A DNA stretch of 64,000 nt from Dromiciops gliroides (taxonomy: Eukaryota; Chordata; Mammalia; Microbiotheria; Microbiotheriidae), in assembly GCF_019393635.1 (NCBI RefSeq), contig NC_057861.1, positions 379,527,815-379,591,814 on the forward strand, read 5' to 3'. Below are positions 14,210 through 26,465 of this stretch, piece after piece. Both the position numbers and the translations under genes were made by a program. Under the pieces are notes generated by a model that was not told the origin of the DNA, ran no database searches, and was given only the letters and a program-made list of their open reading frames with translations. Positions within the stretch are counted from its first letter, which is position 1; every line of letters begins with the position of its first letter.

Positions 14210-14965
14210 AATTTGAATTTTATTATTTATTTAGTATTTCATTTTCACCAATTACATGTAAAAGTAATTTTAAATATTCATTTCATAATATTGACTTTTA
14301 AATTTGATCTCTCCTTCACTTCCCTCCCCCTCATCGAGAAGGCAAGAAAATTGGTATGTTATATACGTGCAATAATGCAAAAATGTTTTCATATTAATCA
14401 TGTTCTGAAAGAAAACAGAAAAAAAGAGAAAGCTTTTAAAAAGTGTTCTGATCTGTATTCAAACTTCATTCTTTCTCTGAGGAAAGACCATAATTTTTAT
14501 CATAAGTCTTTGAGAATTAGCTTTGATCTGAGGCAGCTAGGTGGCACAGTGGATAAAGCATTAGTCCTGGATTCAAGAGGACCTGAGGTCAAATCCGACC
14601 TCAGACAATTGACACTCACTAGCTGTGTGACCTTGGGTAAGTCACTTAACCCTCATTACCCTGGAAAAAAAAAAGAAAAAGAATTTACTTGGATCATTGT
14701 ATTTCAGAAGAAAGCTATCTTTCACAGCTGATTAGTTTATCATATTGCAGTGTATAGTGTAAAATGTTCTTTTGGTTTTGCTTACTTCATTTTGCATTAG
14801 TTCACATAAATCTTTTGAGGTTTTTCTGAGAGCATCCTACTCATCATTTCTTATAACACAATGGTATTACATTACAATCATATACTCAAACTTGTTCAGC
14901 CATTCCCAATTGATAGGCATTCTTTTGATTTCCAATTCTTCACCACCAAAAAAAGAAGCTCACCA
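14210..14965 (-). mobile_element. 5'-truncated L1 3' end
   Basis: The reverse-strand L1 3' UTR starts near 14210 and runs through the TTTCACAGCTG and GGTTTTGCTTACTTCATTTTG blocks to the CCAATTGATAGGCATTC motif near 14965. A SINE (14531-14680) interrupts it. Confidence 0.85.
14531..14680 (+). mobile_element. WSINE1-like SINE inside an L1 fragment
   Basis: The copy runs from AGGCAGCTAGGTGGCACAG to the tail CCCTCATTACCCTGG and poly-A. The core reads TTGACACTCACTAGCTG, the GACAC/CTCATTGCC subtype. The flanks share a degenerate GAATT..CTT.GATC, a probable decayed target duplication. Confidence 0.88.
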
Positions 14966-15179
14966 AGCTCACCACCATATAAGTAACTTAAGCCTGGACT
15001 GAAACTACCTCAAGTCATCTCTGCCCTCTGATTGGAGGAATTGAGAGTATAGTAGCAAACTTTGCCCAACATCTTCCTTTATAAAGGGCAGAAACTAGAC
15101 TCCCTCAGCTTACTGAAATCTACATCTATTTCTCTAGCTGGTTTCTACTCCATGGAATAATAATCTTCCTGGTGTCTCA

Positions 15180-15355
15180 TCTGTCATGCCTCCCCCCTTT
15201 CTAGCCACATTCCTGCCTCCATTTGTGTGTTTTCTTTCCCCCATGAGATTGTAAATTCTTTCAGGTCAGGAACTATATTTCCTTTTATCAATTATATACC
15301 CAGTACTTAACACAGTGCCTGGCAAATAGTAGGCACTTAATATATGTTTATTGGA
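15180..15355 (+). mobile_element. L2 LINE 3' terminus
   Basis: The sequence GATTGTAAATTCTTTCAGGT, CAGTGCCTGGCAAATAGTAG and CTTAATATATGTTTATTGG follows the L2 3' end closely. Confidence 0.75.
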
Positions 15356-16269
15356 TTGGAGTAGAATGTAATTTATTTGTGTTTGCTTCCATGATCTCTA
15401 GCATTGTGCGTGATATGGTGTGGGATTAACAATGCTTATTAACTGAATGATAATTAATCTTCATAAAATCCCAATGATCACCTTTTGACTCTGTAAAATA
15501 TTTCTTTTGTAAGAGAATAGAATGAATTTTTAAATTGGAAATATTTCAATAGTTGTTTCCACTAAGATTTTATATACCCCCATGTGTCTCTTTATTTTGT
15601 AAGATGCTTTATTTTCTGTTATAACTATTTCTCTTTTGTTTTTATTAAAGAAGCAGAATTCCTGCCACCCAAACATTCATTATACTATGGAGATTAGCAA
15701 TAAAATACAGTTTATAAAGTGATCAAGTCTGTGTATGAATACTTCTATTTGAATGTCACCCGTTAACATCAACATCATTTTTGAATTGAATTACTTCTAT
15801 ACTGAAGTTCAGAATTAATAGATTTTGAATAATAAAAATATCGCAGTTCATCTCCATCGATTTCTAAATAATGAATAAATAGTGGGTTGAGAGAAAAGAA
15901 GGCTTGCATATTTTGGTCAAATATATTTAACTTGAGGTTTGTACCACTATTATAAATTCCAAAAGCATCAATTCAACAAAGATTATTATGCTTCTGGTAT
16001 TTAAAGAATTGCATTATTAGCAAAGAGATCTAACACATGAATGATGTACAAAAATTTAAATAGATTTGGCCATGTAGAAATGTTAGACAAGGAAAAACAA
16101 TCTTCACAGACCTATTAAATACCATATTGGAATAATACTCTAACCTTTAAAACTCACTTCTATCTCTAATTATCTGCACATTCTGAGTACTGGATTTTGC
16201 TAGATTAATGTGCTTATTTACATGATAAAATATTTTGTCATACAATCATGAAGCCATTTTATTAATGTT
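15356..16269. other. AT-rich spacer, nothing recognised
   Basis: No repeat family, exon or structured element is seen here. Confidence 0.5.
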
Positions 16270-16280
16270 TCATCCTTTTT

Positions 16281-16420
16281 TTGGTGAGGTAATTGGGGTT
16301 AAGTGACTTGCTCAGGGTCAGACAACTAGTAAGTGTCAAGTGTCTGAGGTCAGATTTGTACTCTGGTCCTCCTGACTCCAGGGCTGTTGCTCTATTCACT
16401 GTGCCACCTAGCTGTCCCCC
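16281..16420 (-). mobile_element. WSINE1-like SINE
   Basis: The tail is GTGAGGTAATTGGGG and the core GTGTCAAGTGTCTGAGG, so diagnostic bases of both SINE subtypes are mixed. The target duplication TCATCCTTTTT lies at 16270-16280 and 16421-16431. Confidence 0.9.
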
Positions 16421-16500
16421 TCATCCTTTTTAATTTATTATTTTATATAGACAAGTAAAGTTTCAAAATATTCACATTTGTGCTTCTCTTAATTGTTGGA

Positions 16501-16536
16501 TTCTCTCTCTTCTCTCTCTCCTTCAGCCACCCCCCC

Positions 16537-16568
<32 letters not shown>

Positions 16569-16569
16569 G
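16501..16569. repeat. Compound CT / poly-C / CA microsatellite
   Basis: (TC)n, a run of ten C, (TC)n and (CA)n follow one another. Confidence 0.92.
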
Positions 16570-17099
16570 AGTATCCAGCTCTAAGGATGAGGCATACCTT
16601 GTTTTCTTTCACAAGGAATTTTCTATTTGACCTGCAAACACAACATAAAAGTTCTCAAAATAATCTTTGATTTAAACCTTGGCCAATTAACACACACACA
16701 AGTGTTTGTTATATTTAAAAGTCCCAGCCTACAAATTTATGGTTACTACTTTGCTATAAAAATTAACTGATACTACTGATGCATGACCCAATGTTAATCT
16801 GTTTTCTTTTGTTAGTACATAATTGCTTTTCTTACAATTTCTTTTATCCTTTAAATGTCTATTATTTCAAATCAAGACCCCTTGTACCTTGCCCTCTTCT
16901 TTGAAGGAATTTTAGAGAATCATAATCCACACAGAGGATACAAAAGGCAAAAAGAAAATATGTAGGCACTATCTTCTCAATCGTCTACATGCTTTTCTTT
17001 CATCTTTTGAAGAAACAATTTTACATCATTTTCATTCTTGTTTGGTTTTTAGTATTTGGTCTACACAGACTTGTGTTTAGGGGAAAAAAACAACTACAT
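16570..17099. other. AT-rich spacer, nothing recognised
   Basis: No repeat family or coding signal is seen between the microsatellite and the L1 start. Confidence 0.5.
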
Positions 17100-18765
17100 G
17101 GTAGAGAATCATATAAAATTGAATGTTTAACTAAAGTGTCAATAATATAAAGGAAGAAAGATGAAGCCAATAAATACTTGAACCTCATTCTATTCAGAAT
17201 TGCTTCAAAGAGGGAAGAATTTATAACATGCTTAATTGTATAAGGAAATTTATCTTAATCAAAAGATAAATAAGAGAAGAAAAGGATAAGAGATTTGAGG
17301 TTGAGTATGATCAAAGAAAGGGTTCTTTAATGTAAGCAGTGGTCAGAAACAAAAAAAAAACAAAAGAAAACCTTTGAGGAGATCCAGGATAAAAAAAGAA
17401 ATATGGATACACAGAAGGAAATAGGATCCATGGAAATATACAGTTAGTAATCATATTTGTGAATGTGAGTGGAATAAGCTCACTCATATAAAGTCAGGGA
17501 ATAGCTGGATAGATTAGAAAACAGAATCCAGAAATATCTCATTTACAAAATACACACTTGAAACAAAAAGAAACACACAGAATTAAAATAAAGGGTTGGT
17601 GCAGAAACAATTACAGTTCATCTGAAGTTTAAAAAAGGGCATAGTTAGCAAGCATGGTTTCAGACAAAAAAAAATAGACCTAATTAAGAGATAATCAGAG
17701 AAATTAAATTTTGCTAAAAGGTACTATAGACAATGAAGACATATCAACACATTTTACAAGTTTCTCTGAGAAGGACTGCATTCCTCAAATATATAGGGAA
17801 CTAAGTCAAATTTATGAAAATAAGAGTTATTTTCCAATTGATAAATGGTCAAATAATACAAACGGGCATGATTCAGAAGAACCAACAAATTTATCTATTG
17901 CAATATGAAAAAAAAATGCTCTGAATCACTATTCATCATAGAAATGCAAATTAAAACAACTCTGAGGTACCACTTCACACCTATCATAAGGTATAAGTGC
18001 TAGAGGAGATGATGAAAAGTAGGTACACTAATAAAATAATAATGGACTTGTGAACGGGACCAAATATTCTAGGAAACAATGTGGGACTATAACAAAAGGG
18101 TTATAAAACTGTGCATAGCCTTTAACCAATCAATACCACTACCAGGTCAATAGCTCAAAGAGGTCAAAGGAAAAGAAGAAGACACTATATATACAAAAAT
18201 ATTTTTAGCAGCTCTTTTTGTGGTGGTAAAGAATTGAAAAATGAAGGGATGCTCATCAACTGAATAAATGGAGGAAAAATTGTGACATATTGTGAGAGTA
18301 CTACTGTGCAATAGGAAATGAAGAGGGGATGGTTTCAGAAAAATTAAATGAAAAATAAATGAACTGATGCAAAGTGAAATGAGGAAAAAGAGAAGATCAT
18401 TGTGTACAGTAATAAAATTTTGAAAAGATGAACCATGAAAGATTTGGCTACTCTGATCAATACAATGATACAAGACAATTCCAGATGGTTCATGATGAAA
18501 AGAAAATATTTTCCTCAAGACAGAAAACTGATAAACTCTGAGAGCAAATTGAAATATAATTTTCTAAATTTTTTCAATTTGTATTTTTGCTTTTCTTTGA
18601 TATGACTAATTTGAAAATCTTTTGCATGATTTTACATGTAGAAGTAATTGCTATGCTCTTTTCAGTTGGGAAGGGCATAGTGAGAGGGAGAGAGAAAATT
18701 TGAAAATGTAAATGTGAAAAGGAAATAATATTAAAAATAAATAAATTATTTATTTTGAAAAATCA
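17100..18765 (+). mobile_element. L1 LINE lacking most of ORF2
   Basis: The forward copy begins in the region between ORF1 and ORF2 (AAGAGGGAAGAATT block near 17210) and enters the endonuclease start (GTGAATGTGAGTGGAATAAG near 17460). It reads to about 17745, ACAATGAAGACATATCAA, and then joins directly to the ORF2 C-terminal block (ATATATAGGGAACTAAGTCA near 17790). The whole reverse transcriptase is missing. It continues to the 3' UTR near 18765. Confidence 0.85.
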
Positions 18766-19059
18766 CAGACAAAAACAACTACAACAAAAATTTGATCAGA
18801 GCACACTTAATGATGTGGTAAAGCAAGGAGTTTCAGAATGAAAGATTGTAGCGATGATAGATGGTATGTGTAAAAGGCATGAGACCCAGGAAAAGCTGTA
18901 TGCACAGGAGGTTATGGAAGATTTCTGAGTTTTACAGGTATTTGATGAGACAAAGTTTATAACCATCTCTGTATGTGATTTAAATGGATGGAAGGTGCAA
19001 AAGGTGATAAATGGAGATCATTTAAAATACCAAATACCCATCTCTTCATCCTGAAGCCT
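18766..19059. other. Short spacer, nothing recognised
   Basis: About 290 bases between two L1 pieces in opposite orientation, with no feature identified. Confidence 0.45.
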
Positions 19060-19590
19060 TGTTTATTTTTTTAAACCATAAAATAATTTTATTATTTTCC
19101 AGTTACATGTAGGGATAATTTCCAACCTTTGTTTTTATACAATTCCTACTTCCAAATTTTTCTCTCTCCCTCCCCTCTCTCCAAGACAGGAACCAATCTG
19201 ATATAGTGTATATTTCTGCATTAGTAATTCTGTGAAAAAAGAATCAGATCAAAAAGGAAAAACCTCAAATAGAAAAACAAAAAAGTAGAAATAGTATGGT
19301 TTAATATGCATCTAGATTCCACAGTTCTTTTTTTCTGGATTCAGAGAGCATTTTCCATCATGAGGCTTTTGGAACTATCTTGGACCATCGTATTGCTTAG
19401 AAGAGTCAAGTCTATCACAGTTCATCAACACACAATGTTGGTGATACTGTATATGATGTTCTCCTGGTTCTGCCCATCTCAGTCAATACCAGTTCATGTA
19501 AGTTCTTCCAGGTTTCTGTGAAATCTACCTGTTCATCATTTTTTATAGCACAATAGTATTCCATTACATTCATATACCAGAACTTTTTCA
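19060..19590 (-). mobile_element. 5'-truncated L1 3' end
   Basis: The reverse-strand L1 3' UTR starts with TTTCCAGTTACATGTAG and includes TATCTTGGACCATCGTATTG and the GTTCTCCTGGTTCTGCCCAT segment. It ends near the CATATACCAGAAC motif. Confidence 0.85.
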
Positions 19591-19709
19591 TCCCTGAAGG
19601 CTCATTTCAATCCTGGATTTAATTTCCATGAATTATTCTGATCCTCTATTGCCTCTGCCTCCAACTGGATTCTCATTACAAAATCTCTATTCATGAAGTC
19701 CATCAACTA

Positions 19710-19790
19710 CAATTTAATTTCTTCCATGTGCCAGGAACTGTGTTAAATGGTGCACATGGAACCATAAGATGGACAATCACTGCCACATTT
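19710..19790 (-). mobile_element. L2 3' terminus fragment
   Basis: CCATGTGCCAGGAACTGTGT is the reverse complement of the L2 3' end. The fragment is short. Confidence 0.5.
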
Positions 19791-19815
19791 TTTCTTTTTT
19801 TTTAACAATATTATT

Positions 19816-19981
19816 TTCTTTTTTCTTTTCTTTTTCTTGTTTTTGTGGGACAATGAGCGTTAAGTGACTTGCCCAGAGTCAGACACGTAGTTAGTGTCAA
19901 GTGTCTGAGACTGGATTTGAACTCAGATCCTCCTGAATCCAGGGACAGTGCATTATCCACTGTACCACCTAGATGCCCCCC
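19816..19981 (-). mobile_element. WSINE1-like SINE
   Basis: The T-rich tail is followed by GTGGGACAATGAGCG, the core GTGTCAAGTGTCTGAGAC and the head CCACCTAGATGCCCCC. This is the GACAC/CTCATTGCC subtype. The flanks are both T-rich, so a target duplication cannot be called. Confidence 0.88.
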
Positions 19982-20145
19982 GTATTTTAATTTTCCAATG
20001 ACATATAAAGCTAATTCTCAACAGTCATTTTGATAAGATTATGAGTTCAAAATTTTTCTCCACCATCCTTCCCAAGACAGCAAGAAATCAGACATGTTAT
20101 TGTAAAGAATTGTTTTGTTATGTTTTACCCCATCTTTTGGCTAGA
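19982..20145 (-). mobile_element. L1 3' UTR fragment
   Basis: TTTTCCAATGACATATAAAG and the CCAAGACAGCAAGAAATCAG block match the reverse-strand L1 3' UTR. It abuts the forward L1 that follows. Confidence 0.7.
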
Positions 20146-20729
20146 ATTAAAAAAAAAACCCTAGGTGTACACAGTGGCCTGGGCCTCCACAAATGACATG
20201 AACAGGATAGGCATGACTAGGTACACTGATCCCAGTGTACTCAGACAGGAAGTCCAGGGTGGGGGAACTCCACACACCATAGAGGCCTCAGTGTAAAAAG
20301 CTGGTGCCACAGCCCCTATTCCCCAACACAAGAAGCTCAAAACAGGGACCCTGGTGCCCCCAGAGCAGACCTCAAATTAAAAAATAAATAAATAAGCTGC
20401 AATATAAGTAAGAAGCAAAAAAGAACCCTCTCGACTGAGAGCTTCTGTATCAACAGGGAAGAGGCAAACAAAAACACAGATAAGGACAATACTCTCAAAT
20501 TGCCTACATGTGAAGCCTCAAGAGGGAAGGTGAATTGGTCTCAAGAACAAAAAGCCTTCCTGGAAGAGCTCAAAAAGGGTATTAAAAACAATTGAGAGAG
20601 GTAGAAGAAAAATGGGGAGAGAAATGAAAGCAAAACAAGAAAACTATGAAAAAAGAATCAGCAGCTTGGAAAAGGAAGCACAAAGATTGACTGAAGAAAA
20701 CAATTCCTTAAAAAAATTCATCTGGCCAA

Positions 20730-21326
20730 ATGGATAAAAAGATACATAATCTCACTGAAGAAAATAATGCATTAAAAATTAAAATCGGATGGTTGGAAGA
20801 TGAGGAATCCATGAGACACCGGGAATCAGTCAAGCAGAATCAAAAGAATGAAAAAATAGAAGAAAACGAGAAATACCTCATTGGAAAGACAACTGATCTG
20901 GAAAACAGATCCAGGAGAGACAATTTGAGAATCACTGGACTCCCTGAAAGCTATGGCCAGAAAAAGAATCTAGACACCATATTCCAGGAAATTATTAAGG
21001 AGAACTGCCCTGATATCATAGAATCAGAGGATAAAATCGTCATTGAAAGAATCTATCAATCACCTCCTGAAAGAGACCCCAAAAGGAAAACTCCAAGGAA
21101 TATTGTAGCCAAATTCCAGAATTATCAGGTGAAGGAGAAAATACACCAAGCAGCCAGAAAGAAGCAATTTAAATATCATGGAGCCACAGTCAGGATTGCT
21201 CAGGACCTGGCAGCTTCAACATTAAAGGACCGCAAGGCTTGGAACACGATATTCCAGAAGGCAAAGGAGCTTGGATTGCAGCCAAGAATCAATAACACAG
21301 CAAAAATATGCATTCTCTTTCAGTGA
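20730..21326 (+). pseudogene. L1 ORF1 remnant (RNA-binding chaperone)
   Basis: ORF1p is the trimeric RNA-binding protein of L1. The readable part is 198 residues. Residues 1-60 are a charged, heptad-like coiled coil (MDKKIHNLTEENNALK onward). Near residue 70 there is RRDNLRITGLPE, the start of the RRM, followed by KAWNTIFQKAKELG of the C-terminal domain. The N-terminal part lies upstream in other frames (from about 20480). A stop after CILFQ cuts off the last 35 or so residues. It is not expressed as a functional protein. Confidence 0.88.
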
Positions 21327-22009
21327 AAAAGATGGACATTCAATGACATTTGGGACTTTCAAGGTTTCCTGATGAAAAGACCTGAAGGGAATAGAAAATT
21401 CAGTCTTAACATACAAGACCCAAGAGAAGTTGAAAACGGTAAACAGAAGGAAAAAAAAGTTACTGAATTAGGTTAAACTGTTTACATCCCTACATGGGAA
21501 GATAATAGTTATAACCCTTAAGTACTGTAAATGTATCTGGGCAGAGAGGAGGACTATACACAGAGGGTATAAATATAAATTTTCTTTGATGTGATGATAC
21601 AAAGAAAATTAAGGGGTTAAAAAGGGAGTATATGGGGAGGAGAGGAAAGGGGAGGTGGAATGGGGTGAATTACATCATATGAAGAGGTGAAAAAAAACTA
21701 TTACAATAGAGGGAAAGAAGGGAGTCGTGAACATTGTTTCAACCCTACTCTCATCAGATTTGATTCAAAGAGGGAATGACATTGGGATTAAGAAATTTAG
21801 CTCATTCTTTAGGGAAGTAAAAGGGGAAGGGAAAGGGGGGACTCATAGAAGGAGGGACAAAAGCAAGGGAGAAAAGGGTAAAGAAAAGGGAGGGGGTGAT
21901 AAAAAGGGAGGGCAGATTGGGGGAGGCAGGGGTAAGAAGCAAAACATTGATGAAGAGGAATAGGGTGAAAGAAGGGGGAAAAGTACAAAGGGGATAAATA
22001 GAATGGAGG

Positions 22010-25000
22010 GGAATAGATAATAATAATAACTGTGAATGTGAATGGAATGAACTCTGCTATAAAATGGAAGTGAATTGCTGAGTGGATTAAAAGCTAGAAT
22101 CCTACAATATGTTGTTTACAAGAAACACATTTGAAGCAGAGAGATACACACAGAATTAAGATAAAAGGCTGGAGCAGAATATATTATGCTTCAGCTAAAG
22201 TAAAAAAAGCAGGGGTAGCAATCCTTATCTCAGACAAAGGACAGGCAAAAACAGATTTCATTAAAAGAGGTAAGGAAGGAAACTACATCTTGCTAAAAGG
22301 TACTGTAGATAATGAAGTAATATCAATATTAAATATGTATGCTCCAAGTGGTATAGCATCCAAATTCTTAGAGAAGTTAAATGAGTTACAAGAGGAATTA
22401 GACAGTAATACTATACTAGTGGGGGATCTGAATCTCCCCCTCTCAGAATTAGATAAATCTAGCTGAAAAATAAATAAGAAAGAAGTGAAAGAGGTGAAAA
22501 AATTACTAGAAAAGTTAGACATGATAGATGTCTGGAGAAAATTGAATGGGGATAAAAAGGAATATACCTTTTTCTCAGCAGTATATGGCACATTTTTAAA
22601 AATTGACCATGTATTAGGGCACAAAAACATCATATTCAAATGTAGAAAGGCAGAAATAGTAAATGCATCCTTCTCAGATCATGATACAATAAAAATTACA
22701 TGTAAGAAAAAGCTATGGAAAAGTAGACTGAAAATCAATTGGAAACTAAATAATTTCATTCTAAAGAAAGAATGGGTTGAACAACAAATCACAGAAACAA
22801 TCAATAGCTATATCCAAAGAGAATGACAATAATGAGATAATATACCAAACTCTATGGGATGCAGCCAAAGCTGTGCTTAGGGGAAATTTTATAGCTCTAA
22901 CTGCTAACATGAATATAAAAGAGAAAGAGGAGATTAATGAATTGGGCATGCAACTTTAATTTTTATTTATTTATTTTTTTTTAGTGAGGCAATTGGGGTT
23001 AAGTGACTTGCCCAGGGTCACACAACTAGTAAGTGTTAAATGTCTGAGGCTGGATTTGAACTCAGGTACTCCTGACTCAAGGAGCAGTGCTCTATCCACT
23101 GCGCCACCTAGCTGCCCTGGGCATGTAACTTTAAAAGCTAAAAAAAAGAACATATTAGAAAGCCCAATTAGATACTAAATTAGAGATCCTGAAATTTAAA
23201 CAAGAAATTAATAAAATTGAAAGCAAGGAACTATAGAATTAGTCAATAAAACTAAGATCTGGTTTTATGAAAAACCAACAAAATAGATAAAATTTTGGTT
23301 AATTTGATTTAAAAAAAGAAAGAAGAAAAGCAAATTACCAGTGTCAAAAATGAAAAGGGTGATGTTACCAGCAATGAAGTGGAAATTAAATCAATAACTA
23401 GGAATTATTTTGCGCATCTGTATGCCAATAAATCCTGTATGCCAATAAATATGACAATCTAAAAGAAATATTTACAAAAATACAAACTGCCCAGGTTAAC
23501 TGAAGAGGAAATAAAATCCTTAAATAAGCCTATATTAGAAAAAGAAATTGAAAAAGCCATTAATGAACTCCCCAAGATGGCCAGATGGATATACAGGTGA
23601 ATTTTACCAAACATTTAAAGAACTATTAATTCCAATATTATACAAATTATTTGGAAAAATAGATGAAGGAGTTCTACTAAATTTGTTTTATGATACAAAC
23701 ATGGTGGTGATACCAAAACCAGGCAAAGCAAAAACAGAGAAAGAAAATTATAGACCAATTTCCCTAATGAATATTGATGCTAAAATCTTAAATAAGATAT
23801 TAGCAAGGAGATTACAGCAAGTTATCACCAGGATAATACACTATGACCACGTGGAATTTATACCAGGAATGCAGGGCTGGTTCAACATTAGCAAAACTAT
23901 TAACAATATCAACCACATTAATAAGAAAACTAACCAAAATCATATGATTATCTCAATGGATGCAGAGAAAGGTTTTGACAAAATACAGCACCCATTCCTA
24001 ATAAAAACACTAGAGAGCTTAGGAATAGGTGGAGCTTTCCTTAAAATAATAAGCAGTATCTACTTAAAACCATCAGCAAGCATTATATGTAATGGAGATA
24101 AATTAGAGGCCTTCCCAATAAGATCAGGGGTGAAACAGGGATGTCCATTATCACCCCTATTATTTAATATTGTACTAGAAATGTTAGTTTTAGCAATCAG
24201 AGAAGACAAAGGAATTAAAGGAATTAGAATAAGCAAGAAGGAAACAAAACTATCACTCTTTGCAGATGATATGATGGTATACTTAGAGAATCAACTCAAA
24301 AATTACTTGAAACAATTAACAACATTAGCAAAGTAGCAGGATATAAAAGAAATCCACAAAAATCATCAGCATTTCTATACATGACCAACAAAGTCCAGCA
24401 GCAAGAGATAGAAAGAGAAATTCCATTTAAAGTAATGGTAGGTAATATAAAATACTTGGGAGTCTACTTGCCAAGACAAACCCAGGAACTCTATGAACAC
24501 AACTACCAAACACTCTTCACACAAATCAAATCAGATCTAAATAATTGGAAAGATATCAATTGCTCATGGATAGGCAGAGCTAATATAGTAGAAATGACAA
24601 TACTGCCTAAATTAATTTACTTATTCAGTGCCATACCAATCAGACTACCTAAAAATTATTTTATAGAGCTAGAAATAATAGTAACAAAATTCATCTGGAA
24701 AAACAAAAAATCAAGAATATCCAGGGAAATAATGAAAAAAAAATTCACAGGAAGGTGAGTTAGCGGTGCCAAACCTGGAGCTTTACTATAAAGCGGCAGT
24801 CATCAAAACTATCTGGTACTGGCTAAAAAATAGAGTGGTAGATCAATGGAATAGGCTAGGCTCAGGAAATGCAGTAGTAAATGACACTAGTAATGTAGTG
24901 TTTGATAAACCCAAAGACTCCAGCTTCTGGGATAGGAATTCAGGATTTGACAAAAACTGCGGAAAACTGGAAGATAGTATGGCAGAAATTAGGCATAGAC

Positions 25001-25987
25001 CAACATCTTACACCTTATACTAAAATAAGGTCAAAATGGATACATGATTTAGACATAAGAGTTGATGCCAAAGGTAAATTAGGAGAGAAAGGAGTAGTGT
25101 ACCTATCAGATCTTTGGAAAGGAAAACAGTTTTTGACCAAACAAGAGATAGAGTATATTATAAAATGCAAAATGGATGATTTTGATTATATTAAATTAAA
25201 AATTTTTTGTACAAACAGAAGCAATGCATCCAAAATTAGAAGGGAGGCAGAAAGCTGGGAAACAATTTTTGAGGCCAGTGCTTCTGATAAAGGCCTCATC
25301 TCTAAAATATATAGGGAATTAAATCAAATTTATAAGAATCTAAGTCATTCCCCAATTGAGAAATGGTCAAAGGATATGAACAGGCAGTTTTCTGATGAAG
25401 AAACCAAAGCTATCTATTCCCATATGAAAAAATGCTCTAAATCTCTAATGATTAGAGAGATACAAATTAAAACAACTCTGAGGTACCACCTGACACCTAT
25501 CAGATTGGCTAAAATGACAAAAAAGGAAGATAATAAATGTTGGAGAAGCTGTGGAAAAATTGGAACACTAATGCATTGTTGGTGGAGCTGTGAACTGATC
25601 CAACCATTCTGGAGAGCAGTTTGGAATTATGTCCAAAGAGCTATAAAGCTGTGCATACCCTTTGACCCAGCAATTCCACTTTTAGGCCTTTTTCCCAAAG
25701 AAATCATGGAAGGGGGAAAGGGACCCACATGTACAAAAATATTTATAGCTGCTCTTTACGTGGTAACAAGGAATTGGAAGTTGAGGGGGTGCCCATCAAT
25801 TGGGGAATGGCTGGACAAGTTGTGGTATATGAATACAATGGAATACTATTGTGCTGTAAGAAATGATGAGCAGGAGGAGTTCAGAGAAACCTGGAGTGTC
25901 TTACATGAGCTGATGATGAGTGAGATGAGCAGAACCAGAAGAACATTGTACACAGTATCATCAACATTGAGTGTTGACCTACTGTGA
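22010..25987 (+). pseudogene. L1 ORF2 remnant: endonuclease, reverse transcriptase, Cys-rich C-terminus
   Basis: ORF2p supplies the endonuclease and reverse transcriptase for target-primed insertion. The endonuclease reads in one frame from about 22075 to 22826 with stops, the last a TGA at 22464-22466. QETHLKQRDTH, GDLNLPLSELD and FSDHD carry the expected catalytic positions. A frameshift near 22825 and a SINE at 22960 follow. The reverse transcriptase occupies 23548-24336, with [25 protein letters not shown] and the FADD catalytic motif. After another shift, 24381-24758 and 24766-25023 cover the thumb side. A third frame, 24902-25987, holds the C-terminus with CWRSCGKIGTLMHCWWSC, the L1 Cys/His motif. 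About five frame segments in all make it dead. Confidence 0.92.
22960..23117 (-). mobile_element. WSINE1-like SINE inserted in L1 ORF2
   Basis: The copy has the tail GTGAGGCAATTGGGG, the core GTGTTAAATGTCTGAGG and the head CCACCTAGCTGCCC. The 17-bp duplication TGGGCATG(C/T)AACTTTAA (22943-22959 and 23118-23134) has one mismatch and restores L1 ORF2 when closed. It belongs to the AACAC/CAATTGCC subtype. Confidence 0.95.
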
Positions 25988-26314
25988 TGGACTATATTCT
26001 TCTCACCAATGCAATGGTACAGAAGAGTTCCAGGGAACTCATGATAGAAGAGGATCTCCAAATCCAAGAAGAAAAAAAAAAAAGAACTGTGGAGTATAGA
26101 TGCTGATTGAACCATACTATTTCTTTTGTTTTGGGTGATGTTGTTTTTTTTTTTCTATTTTGAGGTTTTGCATCACTGCTCTGATTTTTTCTCTTGTAAC
26201 AGGATTAATGCAGAAATAGGATTAATGTTATTATGTGTATATATATGTGTGTATATCTATATGTATATGTATATAGATATATAGATATAACCTATATCTG
26301 ATTACCTTCTGTCT

Positions 26315-26333
26315 GGGGTGGGGGGAGGGAGGG
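26315..26333 (+). other. Putative G-quadruplex in the L1 3' UTR
   Basis: GGGGTGGGGGGAGGGAGGG has four G-runs of at least three separated by single bases, the canonical intramolecular quadruplex pattern. A G-rich polypurine tract here is a known feature of mammalian L1 3' UTRs. A (TA/TG)n stretch at about 26233-26290 lies just before it. Confidence 0.75.
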
Positions 26334-26465
26334 AGAAAAATCTGAAATTGTTAAGCTTGTATAAACAAAAGTTGAGAACTATCTTTACATGTAACGGAAA
26401 AAATAAAATTCCTTATATGTAAAAAAATTAAATTAAATTAAATTTTAAAAAAATTTAAAAAAAAG

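Larger units (their letters stand above)
20158..26465 (+). mobile_element. Near-full-length L1 LINE, inactive
   Basis: Parts in order are a short 5' UTR (20158 to about 20480), ORF1 (about 20480-21400), the inter-ORF region (about 21400-22010), ORF2 (about 22010-25987) and a 3' UTR with a G-rich tract, ATAAAATTCC and an A-rich tail to 26465. The 5' UTR is only about 320 bases, shorter than that of the 38015 copy and of a different type, so it is probably 5'-truncated. Reading frames are broken at several points and a SINE sits in ORF2 at 22960, so the copy cannot be autonomous. It is still the least decayed L1 in the window. Confidence 0.93.

Noticed and set aside
23548-24336. Reverse transcriptase frame as a possible retron or other novel reverse-transcriptase system
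   Set aside because: The endonuclease upstream, FADD motif context, Cys-rich C-terminus and A-tail identify it as L1 ORF2.
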